In this document: piece after piece, positions 10,001 to 19,221 of the stretch
Position numbering within the stretch: the stretch's first letter is position 1
Layout of the letters: the number at the start of each line of letters is the position of its first letter
Source: CADEFX01 sp963806735
Lineage (GTDB): Bacteria; Pseudomonadota; Alphaproteobacteria; Rhizobiales; Hyphomicrobiaceae
NCBI GenBank assembly: GCA_963806735.1
Contig: CAWEBE010000042.1
Span: 72,662-136,661 of the forward strand
Direction of reading: 5' to 3'
DNA: 64,000 bases
Program-made: the position numbers and the translations under genes
Notes under the pieces: generated by a model
The model's database searches: none
Told to the model about the DNA's origin: nothing
What the model saw: the letters and a program-made list of their open reading frames with translations, nothing else

Positions 10001-10452
10001 GCCTGAGATCAAGACCGAGTTTCTGTTCACGATCACCCTCGAAGTCATGTCCTCGATCTCGGCGACACGCCCTATGGCGGCCGGCGCATCGCACGGTTCG
10101 GTACCGGCAGCTTCGAAGGACCGAAGCTCAAGGGCACGGTGTTGCCGGGCGGGGCGGCTGGTCGCTCATGCGCCGCGACGACGTGTTGGAGATCGGGCGC
10201 GGCATGACCCTCGAGACGGATGACAAGCAGCAGATCTGCATGACCTGGAAGGGCTTTCGCCACGGCCCGAAGGAGGTCATCGATCGCCTCAATCGCGGCG
10301 AGACGGTCGATCCGGCGACGTACTATTTCCGCACCACGCCATACTTCGAGACGAGCTCGGACAAGTACGGCTGGATGAACCGCATCTGCTCGATCGCCAC
10401 CGGCTCGCGCACGGCGAGCGGGCGGACCTTCCAAGTGTTTCAGGTGCTTTAA
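10001..10452 (+). pseudogene. DUF3237 family protein with two frameshifts
   Basis: Family similarity runs from MPEIKTEFLFTITLEV (ATG at 10001) through a second frame with LDLGDTPYGGRRIARF to a third frame beginning WSLMRRDDVLEI and ending FQVFQVL. Both changes can be explained by single missing bases, near 10050 and in the GGGG run near 10153. DUF3237 proteins are small beta-barrel-like proteins of unknown function. An RBS (CCGGAGGAGAC) lies about 15 bases before the ATG. The family length, about 150 residues, is kept, so this may be a functional gene with sequence errors. Confidence 0.75.
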
Positions 10453-10786
10453 GGCTTACGGCACGAGGCCGTTAATCCCGCTCCAGCGCACCCCAATCGC
10501 TCGCGGCAACGCTCAACCTAAAATAGGAACCGCCGTCGCCGCGCGGATTACCGCGGTAGCGGTTTAGTGCAAGCGCGGGCCCCGCATACTTTGATGCGCG
10601 ACGCGCAAGGGCACAGTTTGCTACGGATCCCTGCAACCGGACTGATCCTACGGGTTCCTGCCTCGGGGTGAGAGCGACACAAGTCCGTTGTCTGCGTTTA
10701 TTTTCCCGGAACCCAACCCACCCCCTGCCGCATTTGGAGCTTAGTCCCTCCCGCATGGCGGAGTCGGGCACCCCAGGAGAACGCGA
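10453..10786. other. Intergenic
   Basis: No supported gene. Only short shadow frames are present, plus a CCAGGAGAACGCG ribosome binding site for the next gene at the 3' end. Confidence 0.5.
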
Positions 10787-11024
10787 ATGTTACGTATTGG
10801 AACCTTTGCCCTTGCCCTCGCGACCGTGCTCTTCACGGTTCCCGCAATGGCTCAAAATACCAAATCCCAAACAGCGCCAGGACAGACGGGCGTCACGCCA
10901 GGACAAGACGGCGCCGGGCAGCGCGAAAGACCTTGCGCCCGGCCGGTTGCAGGGCGATGCCAAGGACGTCAACCCGGGCGCAACGCGCCGGGACAGTAAC
11001 CCCGGTTCAACAAAGAAGAAGTAG
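10787..11024 (+). pseudogene. Small secreted Pro/Gly/Gln-rich protein, frameshifted
   Basis: ATG at 10787 with AGGAGAACGCG upstream encodes a clear signal peptide (MLRIGTFALALATVLFTVPAMAQ) followed by SQTAPGQTGVTPGQ. The natural continuation APGSAKDLAPGRLQGDAKDVNPG...STKKK lies in the other frame, so a single-base shift near 10910 is likely. Repeated PGQ/PGSAKD/NPG units suggest a low-complexity periplasmic protein. I do not recognise a function. Confidence 0.5.
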
Positions 11025-11134
11025 CCGCATATTCCCCTGCAGTAGCGTCGACGCCGCGCTCGCGCCGCTGGTGTCGACGCGCGGGCGGTGCCCTTCGAGT
11101 CTGCATGCGTAGCGACCGCGTAACACGTCACGAG

Positions 11135-11327
11135 GGTTAGGCATCCGACTTGGGCCTCGGTCCATTGATGAGGGCCAGCATGGACTTTGGATTGTAGGGT
11201 CGGCCTTGCTCATTGAGGTGGCCAGCCTTCGCCAGCTCGGCTGAGATCTTCCTGAGGCTCATGCGTTTGCCGGTGACAGGCCTTGCCCTCCTCAGGCGCT
11301 TGGCGAGTCCTACAGCGGCCTCCAGGT
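11135..11327 (-). repeat. ~190-bp dispersed repeat (resolvase 3' end), copy A
   Basis: This segment matches 37755-37947 with only a handful of mismatches, in the same orientation. It carries the 3' end of the serine recombinase frame and the shared GAGGGTTAGGCATCCGACTT end. Confidence 0.75.
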
Positions 11328-11409
11328 TCGTCACGGCGTCTATAGCCTTGGCATCGCGTAGGCGCTGATGGATGACTGCCGCCCAAACCGCGCGGCATAC
11401 ATCGGGCAA
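11137..11409 (-). pseudogene. Serine recombinase C-terminal fragment, copy A
   Basis: The frame contains the C-terminal end of a small serine recombinase (LEAAVGLAKRLRRARPVTGKRMSLRKISAELAKAGHLNEQGRPYNPKSMLALI). The catalytic domain is absent. The last ~190 bp is nearly identical to the copy at 37.76 kb. In copy A the sequence before LEAAVGLAKR has diverged. It is non-functional as a recombinase and marks past mobile-element activity. Confidence 0.6.
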
Positions 11410-11521
11410 CCTATCGTCGCCTCAAAGCCCTGGAGGCGGCCGCCGATGAACGGTGGGAAGCGGTCGTCATGACGCTGGTAGGGCGCTCCCGCGGCCGCAG
11501 CCAATTATGGAGGCGAAAGCT

Positions 11522-11693
11522 TTGAAGATTGGCTTTGATTCCGCAGCAGCCGATGCAGCGACGGACACTGTTCGCGACTTCCCTCGTCGGCCATCTCCAG
11601 GATAAAGGCTGGCGCGTTGGCCACGCGGATGGCGTTGCCCATCACGTCGGCGAGGCGGCGCTGGCCTTTTGGGTCCCTTGGGTTGCTCAGTAT
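11522..11693 (-). pseudogene. Remnant of a small conserved protein
   Basis: One minus frame reads NPRDPKGQRRLADVMGNAIRV followed by ANAPAFILEMADEG. The RDPKGQ...ADV-GNA pattern recalls a small rhizobial protein family. No start codon fits and the rest is not family-like, so this is at most a fragment. Confidence 0.3.
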
Positions 11694-11753
11694 AGTGCGT
11701 CGGCGCTTGTGGGGTACGCAGTGCCAACCGCATGTAACCGGGAGGGGTTTCCA

Positions 11754-11999
11754 ATGTTTATCCGGTCAGTTCTTGGCTTGACAACTCTTGTTATCGTCTC
11801 GCTCGTCACGCCTGCTGTGCAGGCCCAAGGCAAGCGTGTGCCGGGATGTAGCGATGGCCCTCGGCCTGGCTGCTGCGCTCGCGCAATTGGAAAGCCTCAT
11901 TTGCGGACGGGCCAACCTTCGACGGCGGCTGATGCCAACCAGTGGTGCAATCGGCCTTGCGCGCCGGGCGGTGGCGACGGGTGCGTGAAGCGAAAGTGA
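11754..11999 (+). CDS. Small secreted Cys-rich protein
   Basis: ATG at 11754 follows GGGAGGGG. The 81-residue product has a signal peptide (MFIRSVLGLTTLVIVSLVTPAVQAQ) and a basic mature part with six Cys residues. Compositional change after residue 27 could mean a frameshift. I do not recognise a family. Confidence 0.4.
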   Translation: MFIRSVLGLTTLVIVSLVTPAVQAQGKRVPGCSDGPRPGCCARAIGKPHLRTGQPSTAADANQWCNRPCAPGGGDGCVKRK

Positions 12000-12221
12000 G
12001 CGCCGCGAAGGGCGAGCTAAATTGCAAACTGAGACACTACCTTGATACTTGTCACCGTCGGCGTTGGAATCTGCGAGGGGGGACGCCGACGGCAACGCTG
12101 GGGAAACCGATCCTCGGTGTCCCGGCCTGCTGACGGTGACAACACACAGACCCACCGGTTCGTTAAAGTATTGCACACAACGGTTTCGGCGACATCGTCG
12201 AGCTTGAAATGGAGGGGAAAG

Positions 12222-13273
12222 ATGCTGCCGTGGCTTCTTATCCTTGTATTCCTCGGGTCATTTGCGGGAACTGCATTCGCCGAGAAACGAGTGGCACTAA
12301 TTGTCGGCAACTCGGCGTACGCGCATGCAGGAGAGTTGGCCAACCCAAGGAATGACGCGACTGATATTTCGGCCGCTCTGAAGACGGTCGGCTTTCATGT
12401 GATTGAAGGCTATGACCTCGACAAATCGGCCTTCGACAGGAAGTACGCGACTTTGCCATGGCGCTCTCGGACAGCAAGGCTGGTGTTTTCTTCTACGCGG
12501 GACATGGTCTCCAGGTTGGGGGTAAGAACTACTTAGTGCCGATCGATACCGATCTAACCACTGCGGAGAGCCTGGACTTTGAGATGGTCCAATTGGAAGT
12601 CATCCAAAGAATAATGGAGCGTCAGACCGATACAACGTCATCTTCCTGGACGCCTGTCGCAACAATCCCCTCGCTCGAAATCTGGCGCGAGCCATGGGTA
12701 CGCGGTCAGCAGAGATCGGACGGGGGTTGGCGCCGGTCGAAAGCGGCGTGGGTACGCTCATCAGCTTCTCCACGCAGCCTGGTAACGTGGCTGTCGATGG
12801 AGTGGGGCGCAACTCGCCTTATGCCAAAGCCTTGGCCAGGCAACTTGCGAGTTCGAAGGACGATTTGAGCGCCATGCTCATTCTAGTGCGCAACGAGGTG
12901 ATGAAAGACACCCAACGCAAGCAGATACCATGGGAGCATTCAGCTCTTACCGGGCGCTTCTACTTCACGTCACCAGCCGGCCATGGTTGGATCGGCCTCA
13001 GCGTGCAAAAAATTGACGCGGCAATCCAGGGAGCCTCGGCCTAGATCGGGCGAAGGGCGTTATCATAAGCGCGCTAGCTGCGGGAGGGCCTGCAAGTTGA
13101 TGCCGGCCTAAAGGCCGGCGATGCAATTTTGGCGATTGAAACCGAGGGCGTCGCTGATCACCTCGACTTTGCGCGCAAGATGGCGCGTTATCCGCCCGGT
13201 GCGGTGGTTCGGCTGCTCTGTCCTGCGCGGTCGCACGACGCAGGCTATCGCGATCCGGCTCGGCGCGCGATAG
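12222..13273 (+). pseudogene. Caspase-like (peptidase C14) protein with PDZ tail, frameshifted
   Basis: A signal peptide (MLPWLLILVFLGSFAGTAFA) is followed by KRVALIVGNSAY, the hallmark start of a bacterial metacaspase-type domain. The catalytic His is in YAGHG (codon 12503-12505) and the catalytic Cys in FLDACRNNP (codon 12655-12657). Three frames are needed: breaks near 12450 (GCG-ACT where GCG-GAC fits) and near 12632 look like single missing bases in short homopolymers. After FYFTSPAGHGWIGLSVQKIDAAI a PDZ domain (GLKAGDAILAI, about 13080-13273) follows after another break. Both dyad residues survive, so the gene may be intact in reality. It would be an exported cysteine protease. Confidence 0.7.
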
Positions 13274-13389
13274 CCGAGTCGGCGCGTCAAATCAAATGTG
13301 CGCTGCATAGGTCCGGCTGTGGCACGAACCTACCGTTCGTCGTGCCGCGTCCGTTGTCAGCCGGAATGTGTGCAGAACTCCCATTGAGA

Positions 13390-13560
13390 ATTGAGGCGAA
13401 CCGTGAATTCCGTCGACTTGACGCTCCTATCGAGCGAGCAAAAAACGATTGCTCGATCTGCAAGCTCAAGCCTAGGTGCACGACGGCCATCGCCCGCAAG
13501 ATCTCGCGCAACATCCACGATGACGTGCGCGACCACGTGCGCGCGCGCGCCATAGCGGGT
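13390..13560 (+). pseudogene. Transposase fragment (IS1182-like Cys motif region)
   Basis: The plus frame reads DCSICKLKPRCTTAIARKISRNIHDDVRDHVRA. This matches the Cys-rich segment before the last DDE block of IS1182-type transposases (DCxxCxLKxxC ... ARKIxRxIHExARDxARA). Nothing else of the element is visible on either side. Confidence 0.5.
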
Positions 13561-13653
13561 CTCCAACAGCTCGCTGCATCCGCCACGTTCGTAATGGAAG
13601 CGGAGCTGCTCTAAAACTCACTAATCAGTCTACATTCCAAGGAGGGCGCGCTT

Positions 13654-13800
13654 ATGCCGAGGTCATCAGCGGCGACGCGACAGCGCATTCTCGGAGCCGG
13701 CTATGGCTTATTTCGTCGCAAGGGCTTCACTCGCGTCAACATGGACGAGATTGCAGCTGCCGCGAAGGTAACGAAGCGCACGCTCTACTACCACTTCTGA
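13654..13800 (+). pseudogene. TetR/AcrR regulator, N-terminal stub
   Basis: An AAGGAGGGCG site precedes ATG 13654. The 48-residue product is a complete TetR helix-turn-helix (RQRILGAGYGLFRRKGFTRVNMDEIAAAAKVTKRTLYYHF) that stops at TGA exactly where the family continues with the ligand-binding helices. The downstream sequence is not TetR-like, so the C-terminal domain is lost. It may once have regulated the convergent monooxygenase gene. Confidence 0.7.
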
Positions 13801-13844
13801 GCGTGAGCGCGCTGCGCGATTCTGGCTTCTATCAGGCGGGCAGG

Positions 13845-15083
13845 TCAGCCCCTTTCTCGAGCAATGATGTGATCGGCGATGTGCGCGGCATCATTGCCTA
13901 CCCCAGCTACAAGCGCCGACGCCAGTGAGTGCGTCCGCCTGAGGCCAAGGAAATAGAGCCCAGCCCACTTGGTCACCCCGCGTTCGTGGATCGGATCGCC
14001 GTTGGCATCCAGCACGGGAATCTTGATCCAGGAGAAGTCGCATGCGTATCCGCTGGCCCACACCACGGACGCGATTCCGGCACTCCTGACATCAATCTCG
14101 AGAAGTCCCTTCAGATCATGCAATGCCGACGGCTCATGCAGAAGCCGGCTCTCCGCCTGCGGCAAGGGCGGCTCGCAGTGGTCGGCATAGTCGTCCATCT
14201 TCCGCCTGAACTCCGCGTACCAAGCGTCGCCCTCAGCGAGCGTTTTCTGCAAGTCGTCGTAGAAGACGAGCTTCTGTTGATCCACGCCCTTGAGGCGACC
14301 CGTGAGAACGATCCCCTCGGCCGCACATTTCCTGAGATCAACGTCATAACCACCGTCGACCGCGGTGACGACGAACCGCAAATTTTTTGTTTCCGGCGGC
14401 ATCGACGCCAGAGGCGTGTGCCAATAGCCGAGTTTGTCGAACCACCAGTAGAAATCCTGGCCTCGGTACCGCCGCGGCGTCTTATGGAACCGGCCGACAG
14501 CGAGATACACTTTACAGCCTTTGCGGTTCAGCTCCTCTGCGATCTGCGTTCCCGAAGCTCCACTGCCGACAACCAGCACTGCGCCGCGCGGCAATTGATC
14601 CGGGTTGCGATAGTCACGCGCGTGGAGTTGAAAGAGGTCTGGTGGCAGATCGCGGCTCAGCGCCGGGATTTTGGGTGCTTGAAACGGACCGGTTGCTGCC
14701 ACGACGTTCCGCGCCTGGATGACACCCCGTGACGTCTCCAGGAGCATGCAGCCGTCATCGTCCGCCTCCCGCAGGGCGATGACCTCGGTATCGCAGCGCG
14801 TCGGGGCTTTGATAACTGACGCGTAGGTCTCAAGAAAGCGGATGAACTCGTCCTTGGACGCATAGCCGTTGGGATCCGTGCCTTGGTAGGCATATCCGGG
14901 CAGCTGCAGTGACCAGTTTGGAAATTGAAAGACCAGCGAATCCCATCTTTCTGTGCGCCACCGCTCGCCGACTTTCCCGCGCTCCAAGACAATATGTTCG
15001 ATGTTGCTTTTCGTCAGGCAACTGCTGAGCGCCAACCCCGCATGGCCGGCGCCAACGATCACGGTGTGAATTGCTTCAGTCAT
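13845..15083 (-). CDS. Flavin-containing monooxygenase / FAD-NAD(P) oxidoreductase
   Basis: A 412-residue protein when started at MTEAIHT (15083), preceded by AGGATGG; a longer reading to 15194 lacks support. The FAD-binding Rossmann motif is VIVGAGHAGLALSS near residue 7 and the NADPH motif is VVGSGASGTQIAEEL near residue 165. GERWRTERWDSL and the PNWS region are typical of class-B monooxygenases of the YUC/CzcO type. Such enzymes insert one oxygen into a nucleophilic or carbonyl substrate using NADPH and O2. The substrate is not predictable. The gene diverges from the wHTH-PNPOx gene with a ~140-bp intergenic region. Confidence 0.85.
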   Translation of the reverse strand: MTEAIHTVIVGAGHAGLALSSCLTKSNIEHIVLERGKVGERWRTERWDSLVFQFPNWSLQLPGYAYQGTDPNGYASKDEFIRFLETYASVIKAPTRCDTEVIALREADDDGCMLLETSRGVIQARNVVAATGPFQAPKIPALSRDLPPDLFQLHARDYRNPDQLPRGAVLVVGSGASGTQIAEELNRKGCKVYLAVGRFHKTPRRYRGQDFYWWFDKLGYWHTPLASMPPETKNLRFVVTAVDGGYDVDLRKCAAEGIVLTGRLKGVDQQKLVFYDDLQKTLAEGDAWYAEFRRKMDDYADHCEPPLPQAESRLLHEPSALHDLKGLLEIDVRSAGIASVVWASGYACDFSWIKIPVLDANGDPIHERGVTKWAGLYFLGLRRTHSLASALVAGVGNDAAHIADHIIARERG

Positions 15084-15221
15084 TGGATGCCATCCTGCTG
15101 GATGACCAAAACTGCTCACCGCAAGGCCAGAGGGTCCTGTGAAATTCCTGTAAGTTTGCTGTAAAATCTGGGAAGAGCAATGGCACATGGCCATGGCGCG
15201 ATAGTCAAACGAGTGCCGTTC

Positions 15222-16195
15222 ATGGCGGCTAAGACAGTTCGGTTGGGATCGTTCGCACTTGACATGGGGCAGCAGCGCCTGCTTGGCCCTGATGGCCCGA
15301 TTACCTGAGGCCCAAGACCTTCTCAGTGCTGAGCTACCTCGCCGAGAACCCGGGGCGGGTTATCGGCAAGGACGAGTTGCTGGAGGCCGTCTGGCCGGAC
15401 GTGACAGTCACCGACGACGCCATCACCCATTGCATCAGCGAGGTGCGCCGAGCGATGGGAGCTGAAGGCCAGAAGCTTATCGAGACGGTGCCGCGACGGG
15501 GCTATCTCCTAGCGATCCAAACCAATTCAGCTATCGGACGCGTCGATGCGCACAGGCTTTGGTCAAGGTGGGATCGCATTGAAGCCGGAAAGCCTGATTT
15601 GCTCCGCTTCATGCGCTCGCATCATTTGGCTGTTCTAGCCACCATGTCTTCTACAGGCCAACCTCTGGCTTCAGTCGTCAGCTATGTGGTGACGGACCAA
15701 TTGCAAATAATCATCGATACAAATCGGATCACCGGCAAATCGCTGAACGTTCGACATAATCCAAAAACCGCATTCGCTATCGGATGGGACAATCGGCAAA
15801 CGCTTGAAATCAACGGTTTGGGTCAGGTACTTACCGGGGTTGAGCTGGAGGAGGCGAGGAAATTCTACGCAAGCGTCTATCCTGAGCGCAGTCGTCAGAT
15901 GGATGCGATCATCAAGGATTTCGACTGTATTCGCATAAGCCCTTTTTGGATGCGTTTTAGCGATTTTCAACGAAATCCAGCGAGTATTTATACTTTGGAT
16001 CTTGAAACAGGGTCTGAGACTCTGCGAAGTAAGGCTATCCGCAGCCGAGCCCAAGTGATCAACGCGCGAGCTGTTCCGTTAGAACGTCGCCTCGAAGCTC
16101 TGGAGGCAGCCGCGGATCATCAGTGGATGGCGGCGGTCGTTGCGCGCTTCCGACGCTCCAAGAAGCGCCACAAGGTAAGGAGAAGGGACAAATGA
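15222..16195 (+). pseudogene. Winged-helix (OmpR-type) plus PNPOx-like fusion, one frameshift
   Basis: ATG 15222 opens MAAKTVRLGSFALDMGQQRLL, the start of an OmpR/CadC-type Trans_reg_C winged helix. The frame shifts near 15308 (one base missing before CTGAGGCCC). It then continues SVLSYLAENPGRVIGKDELLEAVWPDVTVTDDAITHCISEVRRAMG to the wing (ETVPRRGYLL). From residue ~110 a PNPOx/FMN-binding split barrel follows (LAVLATMSSTGQPLASVVSYVV ... INGLGQVLTG). The fusion would couple DNA binding to a flavin, F420 or haem-type cofactor domain, which suggests redox sensing by inference. The frame break is a single base and may be a sequence error. The stop overlaps an ATG that opens only a 19-codon frame. 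Confidence 0.65.
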
Positions 16196-16470
16196 CAGTC
16201 CTTCAGCCTGTGCGGCTGGCAGCCGAGCCTGACTTTTACGAGATGCTGTAAGCGAATGCTCCCACAAAAGCACCGCTGTCGCGGGCGGCATGTGGGCACG
16301 ACAGCCCTGGGGCGAAAAGCTGACGTGCCGCCGGCATCGCGCCGATGCGTGCTTCTGACTCTCAAGAGAAGTCGGTTGATCACCAATGCCACTTGACGTG
16401 CGCCGCTGTCTGCAGGAGCCACCTCCCGCCATGCGTGGTTCGGCGAGCGCCGTAAAGAAGGCGACCCAGA
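16196..16470. other. Intergenic between convergent genes
   Basis: No supported gene. A 19-codon frame begins in the stop of the preceding gene (ATGA overlap) but has no recognisable content. Confidence 0.4.
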
Positions 16471-17151
16471 TTATGCTGCCCTTAAGCGCGAGAGTTCGTT
16501 GCGGAAGTTCGCCCTTGCTGTCTCGTACCGCGGATACACCATGGTCTTGACCGCTGCGGACGCTCGATCAGGATGGCCGGACGCAAATGGCGGATCGGGA
16601 TCGTACTCGAGACTGAGCTGGACGGCCTGAGCGACCGACTCTCCTGCGATCTCCGCTACCATGCGAAGTCCAAAATCGATCCCGGACGTGACGCCGCCCG
16701 CGGTGATGACGTTTCCATCCTTGACGACGCGACCCTTCTCATGTGCCGCGCCAACAAGAGGCAGCAGCTCGGTCCAGGCCCAATGGGTCGTCGCGCGGCG
16801 ACCGTTGAGGAGCCCGGCGACGCCGAGGATGAAGGCGCCGGTGCACACCGAAGTCACGTACTTTGCCGTGCTCGACTGCCGTCGGACGAATTCAATCGTG
16901 TCGCGGTCACCCATCACTTGAACGACGCCAGCGTTGCCGCCCGGCACACAAATCAGATCGAGGTGCGGGCAATTTTCAAACGTATGCGTTGGCACCAGAC
17001 CGAGCCCACTGTCGCTCGGCACCGGAGCTGCCGACTTTGCCACGATGTGCATTGCGGACTCGGGCAAGCGCGCCAGAACCTGTTGCGGGCCTGTAAAGTC
17101 GAGTTGCGTCAAGTCCGGGAAGATGACAAAGCCGACGTTGAAGAGCGGCAT
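16471..17151 (-). CDS. DJ-1/PfpI family protein (isonitrile-hydratase-like)
   Basis: 226 residues. The class-I glutamine amidotransferase-like fold is shown by the nucleophile elbow YVTSVCTGAFILG with Cys103, the upstream Asp/Glu in FPDLTQLDFTGP and the GGVTSGIDFGLRM segment. These features match isonitrile hydratase InhA and the N-terminal half of GlxA-type regulators. InhA turns isonitriles into N-substituted formamides, but the substrate here is unproven. An AraC HTH fragment directly upstream on the same strand suggests a split or partner regulator. Confidence 0.85.
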   Translation of the reverse strand: MPLFNVGFVIFPDLTQLDFTGPQQVLARLPESAMHIVAKSAAPVPSDSGLGLVPTHTFENCPHLDLICVPGGNAGVVQVMGDRDTIEFVRRQSSTAKYVTSVCTGAFILGVAGLLNGRRATTHWAWTELLPLVGAAHEKGRVVKDGNVITAGGVTSGIDFGLRMVAEIAGESVAQAVQLSLEYDPDPPFASGHPDRASAAVKTMVYPRYETARANFRNELSRLRAA

Positions 17152-17447
17152 GGCTGGGCTCCATTGGTTTTGAAGCGGGATCGGAACTCTTTGGGGGAGG
17201 CGGCAATCGCGCGGGCGAATGCCCGGTCCATGCGGCGCAGCGAGCCGAAGCCGCAGGCGACCGCAATGGTCTCAACGTTCTCGTTGGTCTCAAGCAATCG
17301 GCGCCGCGCAAGGTCGATGCGCACACGCTCGACAAAGTCTGCGGGGCTGACGTTCAAGCCAGCGCGGAAGAAGCGGCTGAGCGAGCGCTGCGATACTCCG
17401 ATCTCTGCTGCAAGGACATCGGTGCGCCAAGGAGCGCGGTTGCGCCG
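17109..17447 (-). pseudogene. AraC-type HTH fragment
   Basis: The minus frame from 17447 reads WRTDVLAAEIGVSQRSLSRFFRAGLNVSPADFVE and then RVRIDLARRRLLE...VACGFGSLRRMDRAFARAI, a full pair of AraC helix-turn-helix motifs. A stop codon lies just upstream and the N-terminal DJ-1-like sensor domain of a GlxA regulator is missing. The 3' end overlaps the DJ-1 gene by about 40 bases. It is probably the remains of a GlxA-like regulator cut by the regulator gene at 17473. Confidence 0.6.
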
Positions 17448-17472
17448 TCACATGGATTGGATGGGCAAGATT

Positions 17473-19075
17473 TCAGTCTGGCACTCCCGCCTCGTGCAAT
17501 GCTTCCAGGAACGACTTCAATATGCCTTCGGGCATGTGCCTAGCCGTCTGCGAAGCTTCTTTAGGGTGAGTTGCGGTTCCAATTTCAATAGCTCGCGAAC
17601 AGCACTGGCGGCGGCGTTTCCATTTCCCAGCCGTGCCTGGCTGGCCGCCAGAACGCGCAGCGTTGGTGCAAATCGTGGGTTTTGAGCAAGGGCCCGTTCT
17701 GAGCGAGATGGCAGCCTTGTCGAATTCTCCTGCCACGAAGTATGCCAGCGCGGCCACGGCGGCCATGTACCAGGCCCTCGGATCGCGCGGGTTCAATCGC
17801 TCGGCACGTGCCAGCAGCTCCAACGCTTTAGACGGATTGCCGAGGAAAACCTCGGCCCATCCAGCCTGCGTCAACGCCATCGCGGAGTTGGGATTAAGCT
17901 GCAGCGAACGCGCTACCAATTCCCTGGCCCGATGCGGGTCGGCGCCGAGCACCCTGAGAGCGAACGCGGCCATCCACAAGACGTTGGCGTCGTCCTTCCC
18001 GACATCCAACGCCCGCATGGCGAACCGAAGACCTGCCGCCGTTTCTGTCTCGACCTGCTCCGCCCACCCTTGCTGGCGCCGCTCTGCATAGCAATAGGCG
18101 GAAAATGCAATGGCCGGCGCGTACATAGGGGCAATGGCAATAGCTCGCTCCAGGCAGCCAAGTGCTTCTGCCAGGCTTGCTTTGGTGTACTCATACTCAA
18201 GTGCCTGCGCCCGCAGCAGGAAGTCGTAGGCACGAAAATCGGTACCCGGTTTGTGCTTTATGCGCTCGATCTCTGCGAGCTGCAGATTGGGTTCGATCGC
18301 TGCGACTACGCTCTCGGCGATGCGATCCTGCACGTTGAAGATATCACCGGCGTCGCCTTCGAAGCGGTCGGCCCAGAGATGTGTCCCAGAGGTCGCGTCA
18401 ACCAGCTGCCCGGCAAAGCGCAGGCGGCCCCCAGCGGCCCGGATGCTTCCTTCCAGCACGTAGCGCACGCCGAGTTCTTGCCCGACTTGGCGCACATCGA
18501 CTGCCTTGCCCTTGTAGGTGAACGATGAGTTCCGCGCGATAACGAAGAGCCCGCTGCAGCGCGAGAGCGCGGTGATGATTTCCTCGGCCATCCCGTCAGC
18601 AAAATAATCCTGCCTCTGGTCGCCGCTCATGTTTGTGAAGGGTAATACCGCGATGGACGGGTTATCGGGCAGGCTGAGCGTGGGAGCGTCCGTTGCCGTT
18701 GGCGAGCGCGCGGCCGGATCTATGCGTTTGGTCCGCTTGGTGGACCTGAACGGTCCCCATGAAACGAAGGCCCTTGCGGGGAATGGTCCGGATCAGGCGC
18801 TGCTGACCCCCGCTGTCCTCGACCGCGCGTCGAACCGCATTGATCCGGGTTGTCAGTGCCGCGTCCGAGACGATGCGTCCATTCCAGACGCCTGCGATAA
18901 GGTCGTCCTTGCTGACCACCCGCTCGCGATTCTCGATCAGGAACAACAGAAGGTCGAAGACCTGCGGCGCCAGCGCCACAAGATGGCCTACGCGCCGCAA
19001 CTCGCGCTTGGCTACATCGAGCTCGTGACTCTTCAAAGCGATAGAGCAATGCCTTCTCGCTGGTGGACTGCTCGC
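17473..19075 (-). pseudogene. OmpR-wHTH/TPR regulator, cassette copy A, frameshifted
   Basis: A paralogue of the intact 523-residue regulator at 20370-21941, colinear along its length. The N-terminal wHTH (SHELDVAKRELRRVGHLVALAPQVFDLL ... PRKGLRF) lies in one frame, with its first residues in another (break near 19030). The adenylate-cyclase-associated domain (QDYFADGMAEEIITALSR ... RNSSFTYKG) and TPRs lie in a third frame after a break near 18660. Near the C-terminus the TPR ALAQNPRFAPTLRVLAASQA runs in yet another frame (about 17700-17560). Four breaks make real decay likely. The divergent TctC gene is the presumed target. Confidence 0.75.
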
Positions 19076-19221
19076 TGACAGCGCGACTGTAACACACTCC
19101 CGATTGGGCAAAATGAAGGTGCCGGTAAGCACAAAGTAAGCTGCCGGTTAAGCGCGCGACCGGCCATCTCGGCACTCTGGCAACGGCGGAAAGTTAGAGG
19201 TGCCCTGCCGCCGGGCAAGGG

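Noticed and set aside
15300..15312. TGA in the wHTH-PNPOx gene as a second selenocysteine codon
   Set aside because: Family similarity continues in another frame after it, so a frameshift explains the stop; no suitable hairpin and no Cys is expected there.
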